NCBI GenBank assembly: GCA_017549805.1
Contig: JAFYNJ010000009.1
Span: forward strand, 124,001-188,000
DNA length: 64,000 bases
Source: Bacteroidales bacterium
Lineage (GTDB): Bacteria > Bacteroidota > Bacteroidia > Bacteroidales > F082
Direction of reading: 5' to 3'
Below, one piece after another: positions 1-8,500 of the stretch. The stretch's first letter is position 1; each line of letters begins with the position of its first letter. A program made the translations under genes and the position numbers. The notes beneath the pieces are model-generated. The model was not told the DNA's origin. It saw only the letters and a program-made list of their open reading frames with translations, and did not search any database.

Positions 1-1
1 C

Positions 2-307
2 ATTGAGTCGCTCTACAACAAGATGAAGGACAACAAGTACCGCGTTAGCCGTGCCACACTATACAACACCATCGAACTGCTCCTGGATTGCAATCTGGTG
101 ATCAAACACCAGTTCGGACACAACTGCGCACAATACGAGCGATCCTACAAGTTCAGGCAGCACGACCATTTCGTGGATCTCGACACCGGTCAGGTATTGG
201 AGTATTGCGACCCGCGTTTGCAGGAAATCCAAAAGGCCATCGAAGAGGAGTTTGGCGTGGAGGTGACGCATCATTCGTTGATATTCTATGGACATAAGAA
301 GAGTTGA
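2..307 (+). CDS. Fur-family transcriptional regulator, 3' part only
   Basis: The reading frame is open from base 2, so the gene begins before the window; the ATG at 23 is internal. About 101 residues are visible. They contain the winged-helix recognition segment (SRATLYNTIELL) and the dimerisation domain (HDHF, then EFGVEVTHHSLIFYGH), as in Fur/PerR metal- or peroxide-sensing repressors. The CxxC that usually follows the HHHF motif is replaced by VDLDTG, so the structural zinc site on that side looks absent; one Cys remains in EYCDP. It lies 48 nt upstream of purA with no visible promoter between, so the two are probably co-transcribed. Family assignment is firm; which metal or signal it senses cannot be read. 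Confidence 0.85.
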   Translation: MESLYNKMKDNKYRVSRATLYNTIELLLDCNLVIKHQFGHNCAQYERSYKFRQHDHFVDLDTGQVLEYCDPRLQEIQKAIEEEFGVEVTHHSLIFYGHKKS

Positions 308-355
308 GAGTTTAGAGTTTAGAGTTGAGAGATTTTAATAGATAAATATTTAAAA

Positions 356-1633
356 ATGAATAAAATAGACATTTTATTGGGTCTCCAATGGGGAGACGAG
401 GGAAAAGGCAAGGTGGTGGATGCACTCACCCCGAATTACGACATCGTGGCGAGATTCCAAGGCGGTCCCAACGCCGGACACACCATTGAGTTCGAAGGCA
501 AAAAGTTCGTGTTGCACAACATCCCGTCGGGCGTGCTCACGCCAGACTGCATCAACCTCATCGGCAACGGCGTCATCATCGAGCCGCATATCCTGAAAGG
601 CGAGATTGAAGGCTTGAATGTGGCCGGATTCGACCTCAGCAAGACCCTGATGATTGCCAACCGCGCCCACCTCATCCTGCCCACCCATCGCGCTATGGAT
701 GCTGCCAACGAAAAGGCCTTGGGCAAGATGAAAGTCGGCACCACGCTGAAAGGCATCGGTCCAACCTACACCGACAAGACCGCCCGAAGAGGCCTTCGCA
801 TCGGCGACATCAACTCGGCCGACTTCCGCGAGAAATACGAACACCTGAAACAGATCCATCTGCAACAGATCGCTGGGATGGGCTTTGAAATGAACGGCTT
901 CCAACTCGACGGCATGGACTTTGCCGAATACGAGAAGCTGTGGTTTGAAGGCATTGAATTCCTGAAACAATACCAGTTTGTTGACGGGGAATATTTCATC
1001 AACGAGGCCCTCGATGCCGGCAAGAAAGTACTCGCCGAAGGTGCACAAGGATCCATGCTCGACGTGGATTTCGGCAGCTATCCTTTCGTCACTTCGTCGA
1101 ATGTGATTGCGGCAGGCGTTTGCTCCGGTTTGGGCGTCGCCCCGAGTCGCATCGGCAAGGTATATGGCATCTTCAAGGCCTATTGCACCCGTGTAGGAAC
1201 AGGCCCCTTCCCCACCGAATTGTTTAACGAGACGGGAGATTTGCTCCGTCAGAACGGCCACGAGTTTGGTGCCACCACAGGCCGTCCACGCCGCTGCGGC
1301 TGGCTCGACCTGCCTGCGTTGAAATACGCCGTCATGCTCAGCGGCGTCACCGACCTGATGATGATGAAATCCGACGTGATGGATGATTTCGAGACCATCA
1401 AGGTGGCCACCGCTTATCGTTACAACGGACAAGAAACCAAGCAACTGCCCTTTGCCGCCTGCACCGAGACCATGGAGCCGATTTACCAGGAGCTCCCAGG
1501 ATGGAGGGAGAAGATAGAAGACAGAATTCCTGAAAAACTTGAAAAATATATCCAATTCATTGAAAATTACGTCGGAGTGCCGATCAAATTCGTTTCCTAC
1601 GGTCCCGACAGAACACAAAATATCATTAGGTAG
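356..1633 (+). CDS. purA: Adenylosuccinate synthetase
   Basis: Converts IMP, aspartate and GTP to adenylosuccinate, the first committed step from IMP to AMP, in the cytoplasm. At 425 residues it matches the family's usual length. The N-terminal GTP-binding loop GDEGKGK is at residues 13-19 with the catalytic Asp14. His42 lies in GGPNAGHT, and the IMP-binding stretch GIGPTYTDKTARRGLRIGD follows. The C-terminal half has the GATTGRPRRCGWLD segment typical of the family. It follows the Fur-family gene closely and precedes an ATP-grasp gene by 36 nt. A run of purine-rich short repeats lies on both sides of the gene (308-340 and 1634-1669). Confidence 0.98.
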   Translation: MNKIDILLGLQWGDEGKGKVVDALTPNYDIVARFQGGPNAGHTIEFEGKKFVLHNIPSGVLTPDCINLIGNGVIIEPHILKGEIEGLNVAGFDLSKTLMIANRAHLILPTHRAMDAANEKALGKMKVGTTLKGIGPTYTDKTARRGLRIGDINSADFREKYEHLKQIHLQQIAGMGFEMNGFQLDGMDFAEYEKLWFEGIEFLKQYQFVDGEYFINEALDAGKKVLAEGAQGSMLDVDFGSYPFVTSSNVIAAGVCSGLGVAPSRIGKVYGIFKAYCTRVGTGPFPTELFNETGDLLRQNGHEFGATTGRPRRCGWLDLPALKYAVMLSGVTDLMMMKSDVMDDFETIKVATAYRYNGQETKQLPFAACTETMEPIYQELPGWREKIEDRIPEKLEKYIQFIENYVGVPIKFVSYGPDRTQNIIR

Positions 1634-1669
1634 AAGTCAGAAGACAGAAGTAAGAAGAAAGAAGAAATT

Positions 1670-2821
1670 ATGATCATCCTTGAAAAACCCTACGTTTCGG
1701 CTCCCTTAGTAGAATATCTTGAAGAAAACCAAATCCCTGTCCTTCACAACGACATGGCCGAATTGCTGAAGCAACAAGGCCACCATCTCAACCTGCTAAA
1801 CGACCAACAATTCGTTGAAAAATACCAGCAAAACGGCAAGCTTTATGCCGTCTCAGAGAATGCTTTGGTGTGGCTCTATGCCCAGTTGCCCGAATCGGAG
1901 CTGGTGAAGAAGGTCAAGATCCTGAAGGACAAGGCCGAATTCCGTCGCATCTGCCAGCAAATCTACCCTGACTTCTATTACAAAGAAGTGGAGATGAAAG
2001 CTTTGCGGAGCCTCAAACCAGAAGAATTGCCATTGCCTTTGGTGTTGAAGCCAGCCGTGGGTTTCTTGAGTGTCGGCGTGTATATCGTAAGAAGTAAGGA
2101 AGAATGGCAAGCCGCCTTGGACGACATCGACAAGAATTTTGCCAAGCAATGCGCGGTGTTTCCCGAGACCGTGGTGCGCAGTGAGAAGTTTGTGCTGGAA
2201 CAATTCATCGAAGGCGAGGAATACGCCGTGGATGCCTATTATGATGCCGATGGCAAGCCCAACATCATCAACATTTTCCATCACATCTTCAAGAGTGAGA
2301 CCGACGTGAGCGACCGCCTCTACTGCATGAGCAAGCAGATCTTTGAGGCCAACTATCCCGCTTTCAACCAGTTCTGCATCGATTTGAACGCTGTGTTGCA
2401 GTTGAAGAACTTCCCCATGCACGTGGAGTTCCGCGTGGACAAAAACACGGGGCGCGCCATCCCAATCGAGGTAAATCCGCTGCGTTTCGCCGGCATGTGT
2501 CTCAACGACCTCACCCGACACACCTGCGGCTTGTTGCCTGTGAAGGCCTTCTTCGAAGGCACCCATCCCGACTATGCTACGATGTGGAATGGCATCGAGA
2601 ACGATGTGTTCAGTTTTGTGGTATTGGACAAGCCATACGAAACCGACAAGGCATTAGATTTTGAAGCCATCAAGAAGCATTTCCACGGTGTGTTGGAGAC
2701 CCGCGACATCAAGAACCCCGCGATGAGCATCTGGGGGTTCCTGTTCACGAAAACCACCCCTGAACACCGCGGGGAACTTCAAGAGATCCTACACTCCAGT
2801 TTGGAAGCGTTTATGGTTTGA
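1670..2821 (+). CDS. ATP-grasp domain enzyme of unknown substrate
   Basis: 383 residues with the layout of a carboxylate-amine/thiol ligase of the ATP-grasp fold. The ATP-binding lysine stretch is LPLVLKPAVGFLSVGV (about 120-136), FVLEQFIEGEEYAVDAYYD forms the central strand with acidic residues, and the metal-binding end is AIPIEVNPLRFAGM, where Glu and Asn would bind magnesium. Enzymes of this fold activate a carboxylate as acyl-phosphate and join it to a nucleophile. The substrate cannot be inferred. The position after purA, 36 nt away and without a clear promoter, suggests co-transcription but not necessarily a purine role. Confidence 0.8.
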   Translation: MIILEKPYVSAPLVEYLEENQIPVLHNDMAELLKQQGHHLNLLNDQQFVEKYQQNGKLYAVSENALVWLYAQLPESELVKKVKILKDKAEFRRICQQIYPDFYYKEVEMKALRSLKPEELPLPLVLKPAVGFLSVGVYIVRSKEEWQAALDDIDKNFAKQCAVFPETVVRSEKFVLEQFIEGEEYAVDAYYDADGKPNIINIFHHIFKSETDVSDRLYCMSKQIFEANYPAFNQFCIDLNAVLQLKNFPMHVEFRVDKNTGRAIPIEVNPLRFAGMCLNDLTRHTCGLLPVKAFFEGTHPDYATMWNGIENDVFSFVVLDKPYETDKALDFEAIKKHFHGVLETRDIKNPAMSIWGFLFTKTTPEHRGELQEILHSSLEAFMV

Positions 2822-2830
2822 AAAAAACAT

Positions 2831-2838
2831 TATCTTTG
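2831..2838 (+). promoter_or_regulatory. -7 promoter box of the transglutaminase-like gene
   Basis: TATCTTTG fits the Bacteroidota -7 consensus TAnnTTTG. It begins only 10 nt after the previous stop and 25 nt before the ATG at 2856, so this gene has its own promoter. Confidence 0.65.
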
Positions 2839-2855
2839 CCGAAAACAACGGCATC

Positions 2856-5378
2856 ATGAAAAACTGGACTTTCATCACTTTGACGATTGCAGTGCTACTG
2901 TTTGCAGGTTGCACCGAAAAAACCTCTCAAACAAGCTTCAGTGAAGAAGCAGCCATTGAATTCCTTTATCAATACATGCCCCTCAGCGATAGTGTGGATT
3001 ACAACGAGGACTATATCCGCGAGTGTGTCCACTATGCTTTCAAGGCCAAAGAAGAAATGCCTTGGGGCAACAACATCCCTGAACGGGAATTCAAGCATTT
3101 TGTGCTGCCACCAAGGGTGAACAACGAGAACCTCGACCGGTTCAGAGCCACCTATTATGAAGAGTTGAAGGCCAGAGTAAAAGACCTCTCCTTGTATGAT
3201 GCCGTGCCGGAAGTGAACCACTGGTGCCACGAACATGTGAGCTACAAAGGTTCCGACAGTCGCACCAGCGCCCCAATGGCCACCATCAAGACCTCGTGGG
3301 GTCGCTGCGGCGAAGAGTCCACGTTACTGGTAACGGCGCTACGCACCGTAGGCATTCCTGCAAGGCAAGTTTACACTCCTCGCTGGGCCCATTGCGATGA
3401 CAATCATGCTTGGGTGGAGGCATACGTGGACGGAGGATGGCATTTCCTCGGTGCCTGCGAACCTGAACCTGTGCTGGATTTGGGTTGGTTCAACGAGCCT
3501 GCTTCGCGCGCCTTGCTGCTTCACACCAGGGTTTTCGGCGATTACGACGGTCCCGAAGAAGTGATTAGTCGCAACAGCAATTATACCGAAATCAACGTGG
3601 TCGATAATTATGGCAAGACCGCCAAAACCACGTTCACCGTGGTGGATGTTGATGGAATGCCACAACCAGGTCTGACCGTCGAATTCAAGATTTATAACTA
3701 CGCCGAGTTCTGCACCGTGGTGCGCAAGACCACCGACGAGAACGGACAGACCTGGCTCACTTCAGGATTGGGCTGCATGATGGCGTATGCTGCCAAAGAC
3801 GGAAAGTTCGGCTTCCAAGTCTTCAAGGCAGGAGAGCAAGATGAGTTGACTATTATGCTTGATCATCAAGAAGGCACAATGGACAGCTTTGAGTTCGACA
3901 TGGTGCCGCCTGCACCCTCTTCTTTATCGCCTGAAGTCACTCCCGAGATGCGCGCTGAGAACGACCGCCGCATTCACTTTGAGGATTCGGTACGAAACGC
4001 CTATATCAAGGCATGTCAAGATGCTCAAAAAGAGATCATTTCCAATACAGGAAACAAGACCCTGTGCAGCCTTTATGAGAAGACTTGGGGCAACTACCAG
4101 ACCATCGCCGATTTCGTGAAGTATGCTCAAGAAAACAAACTGGAAATCAAGGCTGTGGAATTGCTTCAAGCCATCTCTGACAAAGACTTGCGAGACATTA
4201 CCTTTGAAGTTCTGCAAGACCATTTTGATCACACACCCGACCTTACCTCCTCGATCATCTCCATGCCTCCCGAACTATACAAAGAATACATCCTCAATCC
4301 TCGTGTCAGCAACGAGATGATCGCTCCGTGGCGCAAAACCCTCACGGAATTCTTCCCTGAATCGGAAAGGCAAAAATACCATGACAGCCCTGCCATGCTG
4401 GTGGAATGGGTCAAGGAAAACATCCTTGTCAACGATGAGCTGAACCCACAGCGCATTCCCATCTCCCCAGTAGGTGTGCTAAAAGCCCGTAAGGCAGACC
4501 GCCACTCGCGTGACATCCTTTTTGTGGCCATGGCCCGCAGCTTGGGCATCGCCGCACAAATCAATCCCGTGAACGGCAATGTGGAATACAACCATCAAGG
4601 ACAATGGACCAAAGTCGATTTTGAAACCGCGGAGCCAAACAATACTGGCATCGGCTGGCTGGATCTTTGCTACAAACCCAATGCTGCCATTGCCAATCCA
4701 AAGTACTACACCCACTTCAGCATCAAGAAATTCGATGGCGGCAGCTTCAAACTGCTCGCTTACGACGCACAGGATCCAGGTATTGACGATGGCATGACGC
4801 TTTCCTCTTTCAAGCATCCGCTTCCTTTGGAACCAGGCTATTACATCCTCACTTCAGGCAACCGCTTACCCGATGGTACAGCATTGACCCACAGCGAGTT
4901 CTTCACCATCAAGCCTAACGAAACCACCAAAGTAGATCTTGTTTTAAGGGAGCAACGGAACGAGCTCCAAGTCATCGGCCATTTCGATGCTGGCGACCTC
5001 ACAAAGGACCTTGAAGGCCATTACATCCTCGGCCTTCTCGACCAGGGCAGTGAACCCACCACCCATGCCATGCAGGACATCGGTGCCTTTAGCAAGGCTT
5101 TCGAAGAAAACGGCATTCCGTTGTTCTTCCTATTCGATTCCGAAGCGTCCTTTGAAAAGTTCAAATTAAGAAACTTTAACGCACTTCCAAACAACATTGT
5201 TTTTGGTCTTTTCGATGACAATTTGTTGAAAGGAATTACCGATGATTTGCATCTTGAAAACACCAACCTGCCCATTTTCATCCTTGCCAATGCTGACAAC
5301 AGGGAGGTTTTGTTTTTGACCCAAGGCTATACCATTGGTTTGGGAGAACAACTCTTGCAGATGCTGTCCAAGATCTAA
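2856..5378 (+). CDS. Transglutaminase-like lipoprotein with C-terminal thioredoxin-like region
   Basis: 840 residues. The N-terminus is a lipoprotein signal (hydrophobic stretch ending LLFAGC, lipid Cys at 19), so the protein is expected on a membrane facing the periplasm or outside. The transglutaminase/protease core lies at about 140-215: Cys151 in GRCGEES and His184 in DDNHAWVEAY. The place where the third catalytic residue (Asp) normally stands, about 15 residues after the His, is Gly199 in WHFLGACEPEP, so the triad may use a nearby acidic residue. A long middle region (about 220-690) has beta-rich repeats and a second helical domain. The last ~150 residues look like a degenerate thioredoxin fold without a CxxC. 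Likely a peptidase-like or peptide-binding surface protein; substrate unknown. Confidence 0.75.
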   Translation: MKNWTFITLTIAVLLFAGCTEKTSQTSFSEEAAIEFLYQYMPLSDSVDYNEDYIRECVHYAFKAKEEMPWGNNIPEREFKHFVLPPRVNNENLDRFRATYYEELKARVKDLSLYDAVPEVNHWCHEHVSYKGSDSRTSAPMATIKTSWGRCGEESTLLVTALRTVGIPARQVYTPRWAHCDDNHAWVEAYVDGGWHFLGACEPEPVLDLGWFNEPASRALLLHTRVFGDYDGPEEVISRNSNYTEINVVDNYGKTAKTTFTVVDVDGMPQPGLTVEFKIYNYAEFCTVVRKTTDENGQTWLTSGLGCMMAYAAKDGKFGFQVFKAGEQDELTIMLDHQEGTMDSFEFDMVPPAPSSLSPEVTPEMRAENDRRIHFEDSVRNAYIKACQDAQKEIISNTGNKTLCSLYEKTWGNYQTIADFVKYAQENKLEIKAVELLQAISDKDLRDITFEVLQDHFDHTPDLTSSIISMPPELYKEYILNPRVSNEMIAPWRKTLTEFFPESERQKYHDSPAMLVEWVKENILVNDELNPQRIPISPVGVLKARKADRHSRDILFVAMARSLGIAAQINPVNGNVEYNHQGQWTKVDFETAEPNNTGIGWLDLCYKPNAAIANPKYYTHFSIKKFDGGSFKLLAYDAQDPGIDDGMTLSSFKHPLPLEPGYYILTSGNRLPDGTALTHSEFFTIKPNETTKVDLVLREQRNELQVIGHFDAGDLTKDLEGHYILGLLDQGSEPTTHAMQDIGAFSKAFEENGIPLFFLFDSEASFEKFKLRNFNALPNNIVFGLFDDNLLKGITDDLHLENTNLPIFILANADNREVLFLTQGYTIGLGEQLLQMLSKI

Positions 5379-5418
5379 AGGGATCCCGTATTTTATTAAT
5401 TTCATTTAACATTTTTTG

Positions 5419-5440
5419 AATAGTTCATATTCAAACTATT
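5419..5440. promoter_or_regulatory. Inverted repeat upstream of the first C25 peptidase
   Basis: AATAGTT and AACTATT, 7-bp arms separated by 8 bp, end 2 bp before the -7 box at 5443. The position between the expected -33 and -7 elements would suit an operator. No regulator can be assigned. Confidence 0.35.
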
Positions 5441-5442
5441 TG

Positions 5443-5450
5443 TATTTTTG
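5443..5450 (+). promoter_or_regulatory. -7 promoter box of the first C25 peptidase
   Basis: TATTTTTG fits TAnnTTTG. It lies 70 nt before the ATG at 5521, implying an untranslated leader of about 60 nt that is very AT-rich. Confidence 0.65.
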
Positions 5451-5520
5451 CCACCTATATTTAAAAAGCAAAATAGTAATTACAATTAAATCATAAAATT
5501 CTAATAATCAAATTTTTACA

Positions 5521-8500
5521 ATGAAAAAAGCATTACTATTGTTTTTTGTGATGGTAATAGGCGCAACTGCCTTTGCCCAGACAAAAATCCAGCTCCGTTC
5601 AGCCGACAAGGCTCAATGTGTAAAGAGCGACATGACAAGTCTCAAGGCCTCGTTCTCCTTCTCAGGCATTGAGGCTTTCGAAGTGCAAAACGATCGCGGT
5701 TCTTTCTCCTCGATCACGATGCCCAACACCGTCGCTGGCGGCAATGTGGGTGATCCTCAGATTCCCGTGATCAACGAGCTCATCGCCGTTCCTTTCGGGG
5801 CCACCCCCAACATCCGAGTGACCAACTATTCCACTACGGATTACAACCTTGAGGAATTTGGCATCCACAAACTGACTCCCCGTCAGCCCGATGTCATGAA
5901 AAATGAAAAACCTGAATTTGTCTATAACGAATCCGCTTACCAGAAGCGCGGCCTCAGCTCGGAGCCTATGGCTCGAGTCAGCGTGAATGGCACCATGCGC
6001 GGTGTTCAAGTAGGTCAGTTTAGCATTGAACCTGTCAGCTACGACCCCATGAACAACACGCTCCGTGTGTTTAACAATATCGAAGTGGAAGTCAGTTTTG
6101 ATGGCGCAGATGCCAAAGCCACCGAAGACATGCTGGTAAAGACTTACAGCCCTTACTTCGACATCCTTTACAAGCAGTTGTTTAACGAAAGGGCCGTGCG
6201 TGATGTTTACGAGGACCATCCTGACCTTTGGAAGAGTCCTGTAAAGATGTTGGTCATCGCCAACCGTATGTTCGAGGAATGCATCCAAGATTGGGTCGCT
6301 TGGAAGACCATGAAAGGTATTTATGTGGATGTGAACTATACCGACAATATCGGCACCACCTCTTCCGCTATTCAGAGTTTCATCCAAAACAAGTATGCAC
6401 AAGATGCACCAACCTTCCTCGTCATCATGGGTGACAAGGACCAAGTGGCGCCCAGCGTTGCTTCTGCCAGCAAGACTTCTTGTGTTGCCGACCTTTATTA
6501 TTCAAGTGTTGACGGTGACGAATTCGTCGATATGTACCACAGCCGTATCTCCGCTGAGACCACGCAACAAATGACGACCATCCTTAACAAGGCTCTGGAA
6601 TATGAGCAATATACCATGCCCGACCCGAGCTATTTGAACAATGTGCTCCTCATCGCTGGCGAAGACAGCGGTTGGGGGGTCACTGTGGGTCGTCCTACTA
6701 TTTGGTATGCCACCAACTATTACTACAACGCTGAACACGGCTTCGACAATGTGTATGAGTTCAGCCATGGCACCTACACCAATTGCTACGAACCGCTGAG
6801 CTCTGGTGTCGGCTTTGCCAACTATACTGCCCACGGCAGCAAGACCAGTTGGGCTGGTCCGGAATTCAGTGTCAGTGATGTCGCCAACCTGACCAACGCG
6901 CACAAGTACTTCCTCGCCATTGGCAACTGCTGTCAATCGGGCGACTGGGGCTACAGCACCACCTGCTTTGGTGAGTCGTTGGTTCGTGCTGAGAACAAGG
7001 GAGCTTACGCTTATATTGGCTCTTGCCCAAACACCACATGGAAAAACGACTATTACTTTGGAGTAGGTCCGACCAACCGCGCCGATGGCACCATGCCTTC
7101 ATACGAAGAGACTGGTCTTGGCATTTACGACGCCATCTGGATGGATGATGTTTATAACACCGTAAATTCCATCCTTTATGTCGGCCTTCTTGCTGGCAAC
7201 GCTGCCGGAGCCCTGGGATATGAGCTTCATAGCGAAACGCTTTACTACTGGCAAGCCTATCATGTCATCGGCGATGGTTCCATTATGCCTTACCGTGTGC
7301 AGCCTACGGCTAACAACGTCAGCCACATGGCCATCCTTCCTATCGGCATGTCCACCTACGAAGTAAGTGCCCTTCCAGGTTCCTACGTTGCTATCAGCAA
7401 AGACGGCGTGCTTCACGGCACTGCCCTTGTGGGTGAGACGGGAACTGTCCAAGTACCGATTACTCCTGTCACCTCTAGCGGTGATGTCACCATCTGCGTG
7501 ACCGCTCCCCAGCGTATTCCTTACATTCAAACCGTTCCAGCTGCTGCCCTTGAAGGCGCTTACATTGCAATGGACAGCTTTACGCCCACTGCCACCCATG
7601 TCGGCGACAACACCAACCTGAGCATCACCTTCAAGAATGTGGGTACAGATGCCACCTCAGGCAACACCAATATTACCTTAACCTCTGATGATGTTGATAT
7701 TCTTCAAGGCACAGGCAGCTTCGGCGCTTTGGCAGCTGAAGCCACCACCACCGTGAGCGGTTTCAGCTTCAAGATTGCTGAAGGTGTGGCCGACGGTACC
7801 AATGTCACGATACATTATACCGCTGTAAACGGTGAAGACACCTACGAAGGCAACATCGTTGTAAAGGCTAACGAAGCCAAGTTGGAGTATGCTGGAATGG
7901 CTTGGAACGGTGGATTCGCTCCAGGTGAGAACCTTACTTTGTCTGCCAAGTTCAAGAACACTGGTCATTACCAAGCTACCAATGCGGTGATTGAATTGAT
8001 GACTACTGCCAGCAACTATATCAACATCAGCACGCAGCAGGTGACAGCCGGCACCCTTGAGGTGGGTCAGGAGGTCACGTTCGACTTCAGCGTCACCATC
8101 GCTGCCGACTGCCCAGAGACCGCTGTGATTCCCGTCATCTTCACGATGACCGCCGACGGCGGCCTTACCGCCACAGGTACCGAGAACTTGAAGAATTCCT
8201 GCAATGTTATCTTTAACCTTATTGATAGCTATGGTGATGGATGGAATGGTGCCGCATTGGTTGTCAGTTTTGATGACGGTTCTGATTCACAGAACTTGAC
8301 CTTCTCGTCAGGCAATTCGGCTTCCTACACCTTGGAAATTGGCAATGGCGTCCATGTCACTTTGACTTGGAGTTCAGGTAGCTATGATGGCGAATGCTCC
8401 TTCAACGTGCAATACGAAGGCGACCTGATGATCTTCCAGCAAACCACCAGACCCAGTGCTGGTGTCCTTTATGAATTCGACTGCAACTGTGCAGCTGCCT

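Noticed and set aside
374-1618. 414-codon open frame antisense to purA
   Set aside because: Shadow of a real gene with strong codon bias; its translation has no recognisable domain and the sense strand encodes intact purA.
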